Part shown: in pieces, positions 8,071 through 18,127 of the stretch | Layout: each line of letters begins with the position of its first letter | How positions within the stretch are numbered: position 1 is the stretch's first letter | NCBI RefSeq assembly: GCF_017876675.1 | Contig: NZ_JAGIOI010000001.1 | Coordinates: forward strand, 3,162,001-3,226,000 | From: Arthrobacter stackebrandtii | Lineage (GTDB): Bacteria > Actinomycetota > Actinomycetes > Actinomycetales > Micrococcaceae | DNA: 64,000 bases | Direction: 5' to 3' | Program-made: the position numbers and the translations under genes | Notes under the pieces: generated by a model | Databases searched by the model: none | What the model was told of the DNA's origin: nothing | The model's input: only the letters and a program-made list of their open reading frames with translations

Positions 8071-9183
8071 TCACTTCACCTCTTCATCTGCAGGCACGAC
8101 GCCGGAACCCGCCTGGGCTGCCTTGCGGCGGGCCTCGAAGGTGGGTGCGTCCGGGACGGACGCGGGGCGGTTTTTGGCAAATTCCTCGCGCAGCGTGGGC
8201 AGGACGTCGGAGCCGAACAGGTCCAGCTGCTCCAGGACCGTCTTCAGCGGAAGGCCTGCGTGGTCCACGAGGAACAGCTGGCGCTGGTAGTCGCCGAAGT
8301 AGTCGCGGAAGGTCAGGGTCTTCTCGATCAGTTCCTGGGGACTGCCAACCGTCAACGGAGTCTGCGAGGTGAAATCCTCCATGGACGGGCCGTGGCCGTA
8401 GACCGGGGCGTTGTCAAAGTAGGGGCGGAACTCGTTGACGGCGTCCTGGGAGTTCTTGCGGATGAAGAACTGCCCGCCGAGGCCCACGACTGCCTGCTCC
8501 GGCGTGCCGTGGCCGTAGTGCGCGTAACGCTCACGGTAGAGCCCGATCAGCTGCTGGTAGTGCTCCTTGGGCCAGAAGATGTTGTTGGCGAAGAAGCCGT
8601 CGCCGTAGTACGCGGCGATCTCCGCGACCTGGGGAGTGCGGATGGCGCCGTGCCAGACAAAGGGGGCAACGCCGTCGAGCGGGCGCGGCGTGGAGGTGAA
8701 GCCGCGCAGCGGAGTGCGGAACTTGCCCTCCCAGTTCACCACTTCCTCATCCCAGAGGCGGCGCAGCAGGGCGTAGTTCTCCACGGTCAGCTCCACCGAG
8801 TCCTGGTTGTTCTTGCCGAACCAGGGGTAGACGGCGCCCATGTTGCCGCGGCCCAGGACAATGTCGGTGCGGCCGTCGGAGAGGTGCTGCAGCGTGGCGA
8901 AGTCCTCGGCGATCTTGACGGGGTCGTTCGTGGTGATCAGCGTGGTGGACGTGGAGAGGATGATCTTCTCGGTCTGGGCAGCGATGTAGCCCAGTATGGT
9001 GGTGGGGGAGCTGGGGTAGAACGGCGGGTTGTGGTGCTCACCCGTGGCGAAGACGTCCATGCCGACGTCCTCTGCATGCTTGGCGATGGTGGTGATTGCC
9101 TTGATCCGCTCATGCTCCGTGGGGGTGCGGCCGGTGGTCGGGTCCATGGTGATGTCGCCGACGCTGAAAATTCCGAACTGCAT
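8071..9183 (-). CDS. LLM class flavin-dependent oxidoreductase (luciferase-like)
   Basis: 370 aa, TIM-barrel bacterial-luciferase-like monooxygenase. Seen: N-terminal MQFGIFSVGDI strand, FATGEHHNPPF, the conserved ISTSTTLITTNDPVKIAEDFATLQHLSDGR type region (interrupted here to key parts), and GRGNMGAVYPWFG. Members use reduced FMN to oxidise small organics. AAGGAG lies 7 nt before the ATG. It is first in an operon with marR and divergent from an MFS exporter, a layout typical of detoxification or xenobiotic response loci. Substrate not predictable. Confidence 0.88.
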   Translation of the reverse strand: MQFGIFSVGDITMDPTTGRTPTEHERIKAITTIAKHAEDVGMDVFATGEHHNPPFYPSSPTTILGYIAAQTEKIILSTSTTLITTNDPVKIAEDFATLQHLSDGRTDIVLGRGNMGAVYPWFGKNNQDSVELTVENYALLRRLWDEEVVNWEGKFRTPLRGFTSTPRPLDGVAPFVWHGAIRTPQVAEIAAYYGDGFFANNIFWPKEHYQQLIGLYRERYAHYGHGTPEQAVVGLGGQFFIRKNSQDAVNEFRPYFDNAPVYGHGPSMEDFTSQTPLTVGSPQELIEKTLTFRDYFGDYQRQLFLVDHAGLPLKTVLEQLDLFGSDVLPTLREEFAKNRPASVPDAPTFEARRKAAQAGSGVVPADEEVK

Positions 9184-9213
9184 GGTGTGCTCCTTCGCCC
9201 CCGGAACTCCGAG

Positions 9214-9263
9214 AGATATATGCGTTTGTATCTATTATAAGGCTCAACCTGCAATGGTGTGAA
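9214..9263 (-). promoter_or_regulatory. Promoter and MarR-type operator of the oxidoreductase-marR operon
   Basis: On the minus strand TTCACA (9258-9263) and TATAAT (9234-9239) are separated by 18 bp. Directly downstream of the -10, an imperfect 20-bp palindrome AGATATATGCGTTTGTATCT (9214-9233) covers the transcription start region, a common place for MarR autorepression. The sequence is seen; the regulator assignment is inferred from the linked marR gene. Confidence 0.6.
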
Positions 9264-9340
9264 TATGTTCCCTACCGGGTAGTAGCATGGGTATGCGCTG
9301 CACCATGTAAGGCGCGTCACATTATTACTGGAGGGCTCCC

Positions 9341-10813
9341 TTGGCATCAGCGCAACGCAGCGTGGCGGGCACCGGCCTGAGGCTGGCACCCACGGCCACC
9401 GCCATTGTGGGCTTCCTGGTCCTCGTTGAGCTGACGAGCGGCATCCTGCAGGGCTACTACACGCCGCTGCTGACGGACATTGCCCGCCACCTTGGCATCC
9501 ACGACGCCGACGTCAACTGGTTTGAAGCCGCCCAGCTCATGGTCAGCGCCCTGGTGGTCCCCGTCCTGGCCAAGCTGGGCGACATGGTGGGCCACCGCAA
9601 GATCCTGCTCATTTCCACGGCGCTGACGGCAGCCGCATCCTGGGGCGTCGCCTTCGCCCCGAACTTCTGGATGTTCCTGGCCGCCTGGGCGCTGCAGGGC
9701 TTCTACGTGGTGTGGCTGCCGCTGGAAGTTGCGCTGATCTACAGCCGCTCCCACTCCCAGCCCAACGGCGCCGCGCTGACCCGCAAGTCCGCCGGCATCC
9801 TCGTGGCCGGGCTGGAATTCGGCGTGATCGTCGGCGCCCTGGCCGGCGGATTCATTGGTGGACTGCTCCCCGGCCAGCTCTGGCTGACACTCATGATCCC
9901 CGCCGTCGCCGTGACCCTGTGCTTCTTCGTGGTCCTGGTCGGCGTGCCGGAATCCGACTCCCGCACCGGCGGCCGCATCGACACCATGGGCCTGGCCCTC
10001 CTCTCCACGGGCCTGCTGTTGATCACCGCCGGCCTGACGTTCATGCGCATCAACGGCCCCGGAACCTGGTGGGCCTGGGCCGCCGTCGTCCTGGGCGTCG
10101 CCTCGCTCATACCGTTCACGCGCTACGAACTGGGCCACAAGGACCCCCTGATCGACATCCGCCTGCTCCGCCAACCCAGCATGTGGCCCGTCCAGCTGAC
10201 CGCCTTCCTGTTCGGCGTCTCGGTCCTGGGTGCACAGGCCCCGCTGTCCACGTTCGCGCGCACCGACCCCGCCGAAGTGGGCTACGGCCTCGGCGCCAGC
10301 GCGTCGGTGGTCTCGATCCTGATCGGCGTGTATGTGCTCGGCATGCTGGGCGGGGCACTCCTGTACCCCTTGGTCACAAGATGGACGACGCCGAGAATCA
10401 CCTTGATGGGTGCGGCCTTCCTCGTTGCTTTGGGTTACCTCCTGTTCCTGCCGTTCCACGATTCGACGCCCCAGGTGCTGCTCAACATGGGGATCGCGGG
10501 CATTGGCAGCGGCGCCCTGGTGGCAGCACTGCCCTCGGCAGCCGCGGCTGCAGCGCCGCTAACCCAGACGGGCATGGCCACGGGGCTGACGAACGCCACA
10601 AAGACCGTGGGCGGGGCATTTGCCTCCTGCATCTTTGGCATCGCCCTGGCCGGCGCCGCCTTGGGGACCCTGACTGCGGGAGCCGGCTCAACGGCCGCTC
10701 CGCTGGCGGGATACATGACGGTCTGGACCATCTGCGGCGTCACGGCGCTCGTGGCGGCAGTGGCCCTGTACTTCGTCCCGAAACTGGCCTTCAGCCCCAC
10801 CCTCCCGTCCTGA
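9341..10813 (+). CDS. MFS transporter, DHA2-like (14 membrane segments expected)
   Basis: 490 aa, the length of the 14-helix EmrB/QacA group. Many hydrophobic helices; the loop motif LGDMVGHRKILL (about residues 80-91) corresponds to MFS motif A. Start is TTG at 9341 with GGAGGG 7 nt upstream. Probably proton-driven export of a drug or metabolite. It is divergent from the flavin oxidoreductase-marR operon and separated by 157 bp containing the MarR-type palindrome, so joint regulation is plausible. The C-terminal region runs to the convergent RND gene without a clear terminator. Confidence 0.88.
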   Translation: MASAQRSVAGTGLRLAPTATAIVGFLVLVELTSGILQGYYTPLLTDIARHLGIHDADVNWFEAAQLMVSALVVPVLAKLGDMVGHRKILLISTALTAAASWGVAFAPNFWMFLAAWALQGFYVVWLPLEVALIYSRSHSQPNGAALTRKSAGILVAGLEFGVIVGALAGGFIGGLLPGQLWLTLMIPAVAVTLCFFVVLVGVPESDSRTGGRIDTMGLALLSTGLLLITAGLTFMRINGPGTWWAWAAVVLGVASLIPFTRYELGHKDPLIDIRLLRQPSMWPVQLTAFLFGVSVLGAQAPLSTFARTDPAEVGYGLGASASVVSILIGVYVLGMLGGALLYPLVTRWTTPRITLMGAAFLVALGYLLFLPFHDSTPQVLLNMGIAGIGSGALVAALPSAAAAAAPLTQTGMATGLTNATKTVGGAFASCIFGIALAGAALGTLTAGAGSTAAPLAGYMTVWTICGVTALVAAVALYFVPKLAFSPTLPS

Positions 10814-10905
10814 CGGGCGCATCTGCTGCTTCGAATCGGATGCGTGGGTCGGGATCGCAACTGCTGCTGCTTCGATCCGTTGGGTGCAGCCAGGAGTTGG
10901 GCTGG

Positions 10906-13900
10906 CTAGTCCGTGGCGGCGCGGCGGCCGCGCACCTTCGGGATGGCGCCTGTGGTCCAGTCCTGGAACTCGGGGTTGGGATCCTTGGACGAGTCCGTGG
11001 GCTTGGCACCCTTCAGTTTGGACTTGGACACGGGATTGCCGCTTTCCGGCTGGTCCTTGGCCTTGCCGCCCTCCAGAGTCGATTCCTTGCTGGCGGACTT
11101 GCCCGTGGACGCGCCGGTGCCGGCCGTCTCAGCCGTGGCCGGAAGGTCGGAGTCGTCGAGGGGTATGCTCTTGGGCGCCGAGGCAGCCGGAGTGTGCACC
11201 TGCTTCAGCGCCTTCTTGAGGTCATGCTTTTCCTTTCGGCCCTCAACGAGCCGGTACAGGACCGGCACGAGGACCAGTGTCAGCAGGGTGGAGGAGATGA
11301 GCCCGCCCACCACCACGACGGCCAGCGGCTGAGAGATGAATCCGCCGCTGCCGGTCAGCCCCAGGGCCATGGGCGTCAGGGCGAAAATGGTGGCCAGGGC
11401 CGTCATCAGGATGGGGCGGAGCCTCTGGCGGGCGCCGTGCTCGATGGCGTCGGCCACGTTCATGGCAGGCCTGTCCCCGGAAGGCTGCCGGTACTGGTTG
11501 ATGAGGTCAATGAGCACGATGGCATTTGTGACCACAATGCCCACCAGCATCAACATGCCAATCAGGGACGGCAGGCCCAGCGGAATCCCGGTGATGAGCA
11601 GCAGGGCAATGGCGCCCGTGGCGGCAAACGGGATGGACACCAGCAGGATGAGCGGCTGGATGAGCGACTTGAACGTTGCCACCATGATCACGTAGACAAT
11701 GGCGATGGCGGCCAGCATGGCCAGACCCAGCTGCTGGAACGATTCGGCCTGCTGGGTGGCTGCGCCGCCAATCGTGGCGACGGTGCCTGCCGGCAGCGTG
11801 GTGGCGTCAAGCCGGGTCTGCACCTCTGCACTGAGCGAACCCAGGGAGTTGGTGTCCGGCGTGACGGAGACGGTGGCGGTGCGCTGGCCGTTGGAGGAGG
11901 TCACCGTCAGCGGGGTCTGGACCTCTGCCACGGTGGCCACATCGGAGAGCGGAACCGGTCCTGCCGGGGTGGGGATCTCGGCGGCGGCCAGGGCGTCGAC
12001 TGAGTCGAACTTGGTGCCAGTGCCGATCTGCACGCGGTAGTCGGTGGTGTCGATGCGCACCGTGCCGCCGGGGATGGGGCTGACGGTGGCGGCCAGCAAC
12101 CCGGTGATCTGCTTCTCGTCCAGACCGGCGGCCACGGCCTTGTTCCGGTCAACGGTCACCTGCACCACGGGCTGGGCGCCGGAGAGGTTGCTCTCCACCG
12201 ACTGCGCGCCGGGGATGCCCGTCATGGCCTTGACCAGGGCGTCGGAGGCCTGCTGCAGTTCCTCGCCCGTGGTGGCCTTGACCGTGATGTCCACGGAAGA
12301 GGACATGCCGAAGCCGCCGCCCTGGGAGCCCACGGTGATGGTCCCGGCGTCCTTAATGCCGTCGACAGCGGTGCGGACCTGGTCCTGCAGGGCCACCTGG
12401 TCGGCGTCGGGGTCGGTGATGACCTGGAAGGATGCGCTGGATGCGCCGGAGGACAGCAGCGCGGCGAATCCGCCGGTGCCGTTGCCGACAGTGACCTGGA
12501 CGTCGGTGACGCCGTCAATCCCTGACAGGACCTTCTCCACCCTCTGGGAGGCCGCGTCGGTCACCTCAAGGCTGGTGCCCGGGGGCATGTCCTGCTGGAT
12601 GCTCATGCTGTTTTGCCCGGTGTCGCCCAGCAGGTTGGTGGGCAGCAGCGGGGTCATGGCCAGGGTGGCCGCCAAAATCACGCCGCCGGCTATCAGCGTC
12701 ACCACGGGGTGCTTCTGCGTCCTGGCCAGGATGGGCAGGTAGCCGCGCTGCAGCCAGGACGAGCGTTCCTTGGCCTCCACGGCGTCAAGGAGCGCCTTCC
12801 CGCTCAAGGGGGCGCCGCCGTCGTCCTTCAGGGCGGTGGATTCCGATGGTGCGGGGGACTTCAGGAACCAGTACGCCAGCACCGGGACAATGGTCAGCGA
12901 CACCAGAAGCGAGGCGAGCAGCGCGAAGGTGACGGTGAGGGCGAAGGGGCGGAACAGCTCGCCGGCGAGGCTGCCCACGAACGCGATGGGCAGGAACACG
13001 GCCACCGTGGTCAGGGTCGAGGCGGTGATGGCCGCGGCGACTTCCTTGATCGCGGCGAGGATGGCGGTCTTCTTGTCCTCGCCGTAGCTCAGGTGCCGCT
13101 TGATGTTCTCGATGACCACAATGGAGTCGTCCACCACCCGGCCAATGGCGATGGTGAGCGCGCCCAAGGTCAGGATGTTCAGCGAGTAGCCCGTGGCCCA
13201 CAGCCCGATGAACGTCACCAGCAGTGAGAGGGGGATGGAAATTGCGGTCACCAGGGTTGAGCGCACCGAGAGCAGGAACAACAGGATGACGACGACGGCG
13301 AACCCGAGTCCCAGCAGGCCCTCCACCGTGAGGTCGTGGATGGACTTTTCAATGAAGGGTGCCTGGTCCAGGACGGTGGTGAACTTGGTGTCGTTGCCCA
13401 TCGCCGCCGTGATCCCGGGCAGGGCCGCGGAGATTTCCTTGGACAAGGTCACGGTGTCGGCGGCTGGCTTCTTGGTGATGGACAGGGCCAGGGTGGGCAC
13501 GCCGTTGGTGCGGGTGATGGAGGTGGTGGGGTCGTCGGCCAGGGCCACGGTGGCCACGGATTCGATCGTGGGAATGGGTTCGGTCTCGGCGCCGGGTGCG
13601 GCTGGAACTGCCGGCGCGCCGGGAAGGGTCTCGGCCGTGGCCGTTGCGGCGGGCTCGAGCGGCAGGGACTTCACGGCGTCGATCGAGTCGACGGGGCTGC
13701 CGGCCTGGACGGAGAGGGTCTTGCCGTCGGTGCTCAGGGAGCCGATCGGGATGAGGGTGCCGTTGTCGGAGAGCGCCTGTGTGATGGAGGAGACGTTGAC
13801 GCCGGCGGCAGCCATCTTGGCGGGATCCGGCATGATCTCAATGTGCTGGGAGTTGGCGCCGCTCACGTCGGCGCTGCGGACGCCGTCGATCTTCATGAGC

Positions 13901-14388
13901 TGGGGCACCGCAACCTGCTGCAATTCCGTGTTCAGCGCGGCGAGGCCCTGGTCGGAGGAGACAGCGAGGAAGACGATCGGGAAGTCGGCGATGCTGCCGG
14001 CAATGGGCTGCGGCTGGACGCCGTCCGGGAGCCGGGAGCTGACGTTGGAGATGGCCCGGTCGATCTGGTTCCGGGCCCGGTCCAGGTTGGTGCCGTAGGT
14101 GAAGGAGAGGTTGATGGTGGAGACGCCCGTGCGGGAGGTTGAGGTGCTGGACTCCAGCCCCTCCACCGCATTCAGGGCGGCCTCAAGCGGCTCGCTGACC
14201 TGCTTGTCCACCACGGTGGGGGAGGCCCCCGGCATAGAGGAGATCACCGTGATTTGCGGGAACTCGATGCTTGGAATGAGTTCCTGCTTCAGGGAGCCGA
14301 GCGTGATCACGCCAAACACCATCGCGAAGATGGTGATCAGGGCAATCAGCGCCCGGTTTCCCAGGGACATTTTGGCCAGGTTGTACAT
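10906..14388 (-). CDS. RND superfamily efflux permease (HAE-type)
   Basis: 1160 aa. Typical RND layout: first helix near residues 12-32, a large external loop, helices 2-6 at about 355-540, a second external loop, and helices 8-12 in the C-terminal third. The proton-relay pair is present in GRVVDDSIVVIENI (about 416-429). The first external loop carries an extra Ala/Pro-rich segment around residues 245-285. The C-terminus has a hydrophilic low-complexity tail of about 110 residues. GGGAGA precedes the ATG. No membrane-fusion or outer-membrane partner is adjacent, as is usual in monoderm actinobacteria. Exports unknown substrates. It starts 50 bp downstream of mqo on the same strand. Confidence 0.9.
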   Translation of the reverse strand: MYNLAKMSLGNRALIALITIFAMVFGVITLGSLKQELIPSIEFPQITVISSMPGASPTVVDKQVSEPLEAALNAVEGLESSTSTSRTGVSTINLSFTYGTNLDRARNQIDRAISNVSSRLPDGVQPQPIAGSIADFPIVFLAVSSDQGLAALNTELQQVAVPQLMKIDGVRSADVSGANSQHIEIMPDPAKMAAAGVNVSSITQALSDNGTLIPIGSLSTDGKTLSVQAGSPVDSIDAVKSLPLEPAATATAETLPGAPAVPAAPGAETEPIPTIESVATVALADDPTTSITRTNGVPTLALSITKKPAADTVTLSKEISAALPGITAAMGNDTKFTTVLDQAPFIEKSIHDLTVEGLLGLGFAVVVILLFLLSVRSTLVTAISIPLSLLVTFIGLWATGYSLNILTLGALTIAIGRVVDDSIVVIENIKRHLSYGEDKKTAILAAIKEVAAAITASTLTTVAVFLPIAFVGSLAGELFRPFALTVTFALLASLLVSLTIVPVLAYWFLKSPAPSESTALKDDGGAPLSGKALLDAVEAKERSSWLQRGYLPILARTQKHPVVTLIAGGVILAATLAMTPLLPTNLLGDTGQNSMSIQQDMPPGTSLEVTDAASQRVEKVLSGIDGVTDVQVTVGNGTGGFAALLSSGASSASFQVITDPDADQVALQDQVRTAVDGIKDAGTITVGSQGGGFGMSSSVDITVKATTGEELQQASDALVKAMTGIPGAQSVESNLSGAQPVVQVTVDRNKAVAAGLDEKQITGLLAATVSPIPGGTVRIDTTDYRVQIGTGTKFDSVDALAAAEIPTPAGPVPLSDVATVAEVQTPLTVTSSNGQRTATVSVTPDTNSLGSLSAEVQTRLDATTLPAGTVATIGGAATQQAESFQQLGLAMLAAIAIVYVIMVATFKSLIQPLILLVSIPFAATGAIALLLITGIPLGLPSLIGMLMLVGIVVTNAIVLIDLINQYRQPSGDRPAMNVADAIEHGARQRLRPILMTALATIFALTPMALGLTGSGGFISQPLAVVVVGGLISSTLLTLVLVPVLYRLVEGRKEKHDLKKALKQVHTPAASAPKSIPLDDSDLPATAETAGTGASTGKSASKESTLEGGKAKDQPESGNPVSKSKLKGAKPTDSSKDPNPEFQDWTTGAIPKVRGRRAATD

Positions 14389-14437
14389 CTTTCTCCCACT
14401 GCTTTATGCCGGCCCCCCACCAGCTGAACGGGGAGCT

Positions 14438-15937
14438 TTAGACCTTTTCCTGCTTGAGCTGCAGAGAAGCTGCCGTGGCGGCCAGTGACTTCTCAAAGGC
14501 GTCCGCGTCATCGTTGAGCTTGGTGCCGTAAGTGGGCATCATGGTGCGCAGGGAATCCTGCCACTCCAGCTTGAACTTGCGCGGGAAGCAACGCTGCAAC
14601 AGCTCAAGCATAATGGGCACGGCCGTGGACGCCCCGGGGGATGCGCCGAGCAGTGCGGACAGGGTGCCGTCGGCCGCCGTGATGACCTCGGTGCCGAACT
14701 GCAGCACGCCGCCCTTCTTGGCATCCTTCTTGATGATCTGCACGCGCTGGCCTGCCGTGATGAGTTCCCAGTCCTTGCCGTCGGCCTCGGGGAAGTACTC
14801 GTGGAGGGCCTCCACCTTGCCGGCGCGTGACTTGGTCACCTCGCCCACCAGGTACTTGACCAGGTCCAGGTTGTCCTTGCCCACGGCGAGCATGGGGATC
14901 AGGTTGCCGGGGCGGATGGAACCGGGCAGGTCCATGTAGCTGCCGGTCTTGAGGTACTTGGTGGAGAAGCCGCCATAGGGGCCGAACAGCAGCGAACGCT
15001 TGCCGCCCACGTAGCGGGTGTCCAGGTGGGGCACGGACATGGGCGGGGCACCCACGGAGGCCTGGCCGTACACCTTGGCACTGTGCTTCTTGGCGATGTT
15101 TTCATCCGTGCAGCGGAAGAACTGGCCGGAGACGGGGAAGCCGCCAAAGCCCTTGCCCTCGGGGATGCCCGACTTCTGCAGCAGGTGCAGCGCGCCGCCG
15201 CCGGAGCCGATGAACACAAACTTGGCCTTGATCTTGCCGTGTTCCCCTGAAGCCGGGTGCTTGAGCGCAACGTCCCAGCCGCCGTCCGTGGTGCGCGAGA
15301 CATCGGTGACGGACGTGCCGTAGTTGATTTCGACGTCGTGCTTGCCCATGTAGCCGATCAGTTCGCGGGTCAGCGCGCCAAAGTCGACGTCGGTGCCCTC
15401 GGCGGAGCGGGTGGCGGTGACCATCTGCCCGGCGTCGCGGCCCTTCATGACCAGCGGCGCCCACTTGGCGATCTGGGCCGGGTCCTCGGAATACTCCATG
15501 GAACCGAAAACGGGGTTGGGCTTCAGGGCTTCGTGTCGGGCCTTGAGGAACTTGCGGTGCGCCTCGCCGATGACAAAGCTCATGTGCGGGACGGTGTTGA
15601 TGAAGCCCTTGGGGGAGCCGATCAGCTGCTCATCCACCAGGTGCGACCAGAACTGGCGCGAAAGCTGGAATTGCTCGTTGATGTGGATGGCCTTGGCGGG
15701 ATTCACCGAACCATCGGCGGCTGCAGGCGAGTAGTTGAGCTCACAGAGCGCGGAGTGTCCCGTGCCGGCATTGTTCCAGGGGCTTGAGGATTCAAGGCCG
15801 GGAGTGTCGAGCTGTTCGAACAGCACAATCTTCCAGTCTGGTTCCAGCTGCTTGAGCATGGTGCCCAGCGTTGCGCTCATGATGCCGCCTCCAATGAGGA
15901 CAACGTCAGCGTCTTTGGTGTTCGAAATGAAGGTCAC
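14438..15937 (-). CDS. mqo: Malate:quinone oxidoreductase
   Basis: 499 aa. Peripheral membrane FAD enzyme of the TCA cycle that oxidises malate to oxaloacetate and passes electrons to quinone. The N-terminus has the dinucleotide-binding motif [14 protein letters not shown], followed by [20 protein letters not shown] and [12 protein letters not shown], hallmark Mqo segments. Length matches the family (about 490-500). The start is set at the GTG at 15937 because CCGGAG lies 6 nt upstream; an in-frame TTG at 15943 sits directly against that site and is less likely. The family is well known from Corynebacterium and Arthrobacter. Confidence 0.95.
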   Translation of the reverse strand: MTFISNTKDADVVLIGGGIMSATLGTMLKQLEPDWKIVLFEQLDTPGLESSSPWNNAGTGHSALCELNYSPAAADGSVNPAKAIHINEQFQLSRQFWSHLVDEQLIGSPKGFINTVPHMSFVIGEAHRKFLKARHEALKPNPVFGSMEYSEDPAQIAKWAPLVMKGRDAGQMVTATRSAEGTDVDFGALTRELIGYMGKHDVEINYGTSVTDVSRTTDGGWDVALKHPASGEHGKIKAKFVFIGSGGGALHLLQKSGIPEGKGFGGFPVSGQFFRCTDENIAKKHSAKVYGQASVGAPPMSVPHLDTRYVGGKRSLLFGPYGGFSTKYLKTGSYMDLPGSIRPGNLIPMLAVGKDNLDLVKYLVGEVTKSRAGKVEALHEYFPEADGKDWELITAGQRVQIIKKDAKKGGVLQFGTEVITAADGTLSALLGASPGASTAVPIMLELLQRCFPRKFKLEWQDSLRTMMPTYGTKLNDDADAFEKSLAATAASLQLKQEKV

Positions 15938-16136
15938 AGTCAACTCCGGTAGAGGCTCTTCCTAGCGGTAGAAGCGTATCGCGGCAGGCACACTATGAGT
16001 AAATCGCGGCGCTTTTCCGGGTTTTTTGATGGGCGACGGCGCACGGCCCGCCCGGGTGCCCTGCCGGGCTGGGCGCGTGGCCATGCCGGACTGCCCGGGT
16101 GCGCTGGGCGGCGGGCCGGTTCTGCCGTGGCCCGGC

Positions 16137-17816
16137 TCAGCCGGCGGGTTCGGGCGCCAGTTTGACCTGGTTGAAGACCTCGTTCAAGACGGGGCTCAAC
16201 GGGTAGGAAAGCACGCGGTCGGAGAGGGCCAGGGCGGAGATGGGGAAGGCGATGGGAACCGCCGGAACCGTTTCGGCGAGCTGCTTGTTGATGGAATCAT
16301 AGGCCGCGTCCCGGTCCGGGCCGTTGGGCATGCTGCGGGCGCGGGTGATCTTGGAAACCAGTTGGGGGTCGTCCATGCCGAGCTCGGCGTTGGGGGAGCC
16401 GAAGAGCGGTCCCACAAAGTTGTCGGGGTCGGCGTAGCTGCCGTTCCACCCCATCAGGCTCAGTGCGTGGTCGCCATCGCCGGTCACGGCGGTGACGTAG
16501 CCGTCGCTCCACGGGATCGGGACGGGCTTGATGTTGAAGCCGATTGAGGTCAGCTCCTTCGCGATCTGCGCATACACCTTTTCCGGCTGGGGCAGGTAGG
16601 TCCGTGCGGCGTTGGTGGGGTAGTAGAACTTGAGTTCCTCCCCGGCATAGCTGGACGCGTCCAGCAGGGACTTCGCCTTGGCCTTGTCGTAGGGGATGCC
16701 GGCCACGGCGTTGTTGAAGCCGCTGAGCTTGGGAGGGATGAACTGGCCCGTGGGCGCCGTGCCGGCGATGAAGTAGTTGCCGGTCAGCGTGGCCTTGTCC
16801 ACTGCGGAGGCGATGGCCTGGCGCACCTTCAGGTCCTGCAGCACTGGGATCGCCTGGTTGATCCCCAGGTACATGACGGAGAACGGGTCGCGCTGGAGCA
16901 CCTGCTTGCCGTTCTTGATCAAAAGGTCATAGTTGCCGGGTGTCACGGGGTCGAAGCCGTCAAGGGTTCCGTCCTCCAGCGCCGCGAAGCGGGTCTCGGG
17001 CTGTTCAAAGGTCCTGAACTTCAGCGTGGTGATGGTGCCCTTCTCGCCCCAGTAGTCCGGGTTGGCGGTCATGGTGACACCGCCGGGGGCCGCCTCCGTG
17101 AAAGTGAACGGGCCCGTTCCCACCGGGTGCAGCCCGTACTTGGAGACCTTGTTGGCGGAAAACGTCTGGTCCAGCACGTCGGCGGTGCCGGCCTTGAGCG
17201 CGGCAGGGGAGGAGATGGCAAACGCCGGCAGCGTCAGGGCCTGCAGGAATCCGGTCAGGCGCATCTTCAGCCCGATCGTGACCTCCAGGGGCCCGTCCGC
17301 CGTGCACCCGTCGTAATTGGAGTTCTTGGCATCGTCCTTGAATGCGCGGAAGACCTGCTTGAACATGGTCGAGGACCCATCGCCGCGCATCGCCGGCGTG
17401 AACGAGTACCACCGCTCAAAATTGCGGCACACGGCGGCGGCGTTGAATTCCGTGCCGTCATGGAAGTTCACGTCGGGCCGCAGGGTGAAGCGGTAGCTGA
17501 GCCCGCCGTCGAGCTCCTCCCATTCCGTGGCCAGGCTTGGGGCGGGCGCGCCGGTGACCGGGTCAATGGTCAGCAGCCCCTCCAGCACCTGCCGTGTCAC
17601 CCGGTACGACTCCGTGTCGGACACCAGCGCCGGGTCAAAACCCAGCGGGTCCGCGCCGGTGCCGAAGGTGAACGTGGTCTGCACGGGCAGCAGCGGGGGC
17701 GCGGTGGTGGGTGCGGGGCCGGGCATGGTGCAGCCGGTCACCGCAAGAAGCACGACGGCGGACATTGCGGCCGCGAGCCGCAGCGCCTTGGGCAGCCGGC
17801 CGGCCGGGCATGTCAC
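16137..17816 (-). CDS. ABC transporter substrate-binding lipoprotein (peptide/SBP_bac_5 type)
   Basis: 559 aa from GTG at 17816, chosen because AAGGAG lies 7 nt upstream. Signal peptide with lipobox LLAVTGC near residue 29. The mature protein shows the family-5 solute-binding pattern: LVSDTESYRVTRQVLEGLLT near the start, SYRFTLRPDVNFHDGTEF, then VRQAIASAVDK in the second half. Members deliver di- or oligopeptides, or other solutes, to an ABC permease. No permease or ATPase genes are adjacent, so it is an orphan that may serve a transporter elsewhere. Confidence 0.88.
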   Translation of the reverse strand: MTCPAGRLPKALRLAAAMSAVVLLAVTGCTMPGPAPTTAPPLLPVQTTFTFGTGADPLGFDPALVSDTESYRVTRQVLEGLLTIDPVTGAPAPSLATEWEELDGGLSYRFTLRPDVNFHDGTEFNAAAVCRNFERWYSFTPAMRGDGSSTMFKQVFRAFKDDAKNSNYDGCTADGPLEVTIGLKMRLTGFLQALTLPAFAISSPAALKAGTADVLDQTFSANKVSKYGLHPVGTGPFTFTEAAPGGVTMTANPDYWGEKGTITTLKFRTFEQPETRFAALEDGTLDGFDPVTPGNYDLLIKNGKQVLQRDPFSVMYLGINQAIPVLQDLKVRQAIASAVDKATLTGNYFIAGTAPTGQFIPPKLSGFNNAVAGIPYDKAKAKSLLDASSYAGEELKFYYPTNAARTYLPQPEKVYAQIAKELTSIGFNIKPVPIPWSDGYVTAVTGDGDHALSLMGWNGSYADPDNFVGPLFGSPNAELGMDDPQLVSKITRARSMPNGPDRDAAYDSINKQLAETVPAVPIAFPISALALSDRVLSYPLSPVLNEVFNQVKLAPEPAG

Positions 17817-17954
17817 GTTGTGGTCTCCTTGCAGCATGGATTTTCCGTCAGCCACTCATCATAGTGCGGAAATCTGGGTGGTTGCCGGTGCGCGGCCGCC
17901 GTGGTCGCCGGGGCAGCGCCCAGCCGGTAGTATTGTTGGTGCTTCACGGCTCCC

Positions 17955-18036
17955 GCGCGAGTGGTGGAATTGGTAGACACGCAGGTTTTAGGTACCTGTG
18001 CCTTCGGGCGTAGGGGTTCAAGTCCCCTCTTGCGCA
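17955..18036 (+). tRNA. tRNA-Leu (anticodon UAG)
   Basis: 82 nt without encoded CCA. Acceptor GCGCGAG pairs with CTTGCGC, discriminator A at 18036. Anticodon stem CAGGT/ACCTG encloses the loop TTTAGGT, giving anticodon TAG (reads CUA). A long variable arm and TTCAA T-loop are present, as in class II tRNAs. TAGTAT at 17928-17933 is a possible -10. A strong terminator follows 7 nt after the gene. Confidence 0.97.
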
Positions 18037-18042
18037 CATCGA

Positions 18043-18080
18043 AAAAGGCCCCTTCCGGAAAGAAACGGAAGGGGCCTTTT
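18043..18080 (+). terminator. Rho-independent terminator after tRNA-Leu
   Basis: Perfect 15-bp inverted repeat AAAAGGCCCCTTCCG / CGGAAGGGGCCTTTT with an 8-nt loop; U-rich end on both strands, so it can also stop transcription of the convergent bcp gene. Confidence 0.92.
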
Positions 18081-18127
18081 GCATGCCCGCGAACAGCCAA
18101 TTCTGTGGCGGACACGGGAAGGTGGGG

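Noticed and set aside
9712-12003. Very long plus-strand open frame (over 750 codons) across the MFS end and RND gene
   Set aside because: It is out of frame with the MFS gene and antisense to the RND permease, Arg/His/Gly-rich in composition, and has no ribosome site; a high-GC shadow.
17955-18036. tRNA-Leu as the island attachment site
   Set aside because: bcp lies between it and the island, and I found no repeat of its 3' end near 18.9 or 26.1 kb by eye.
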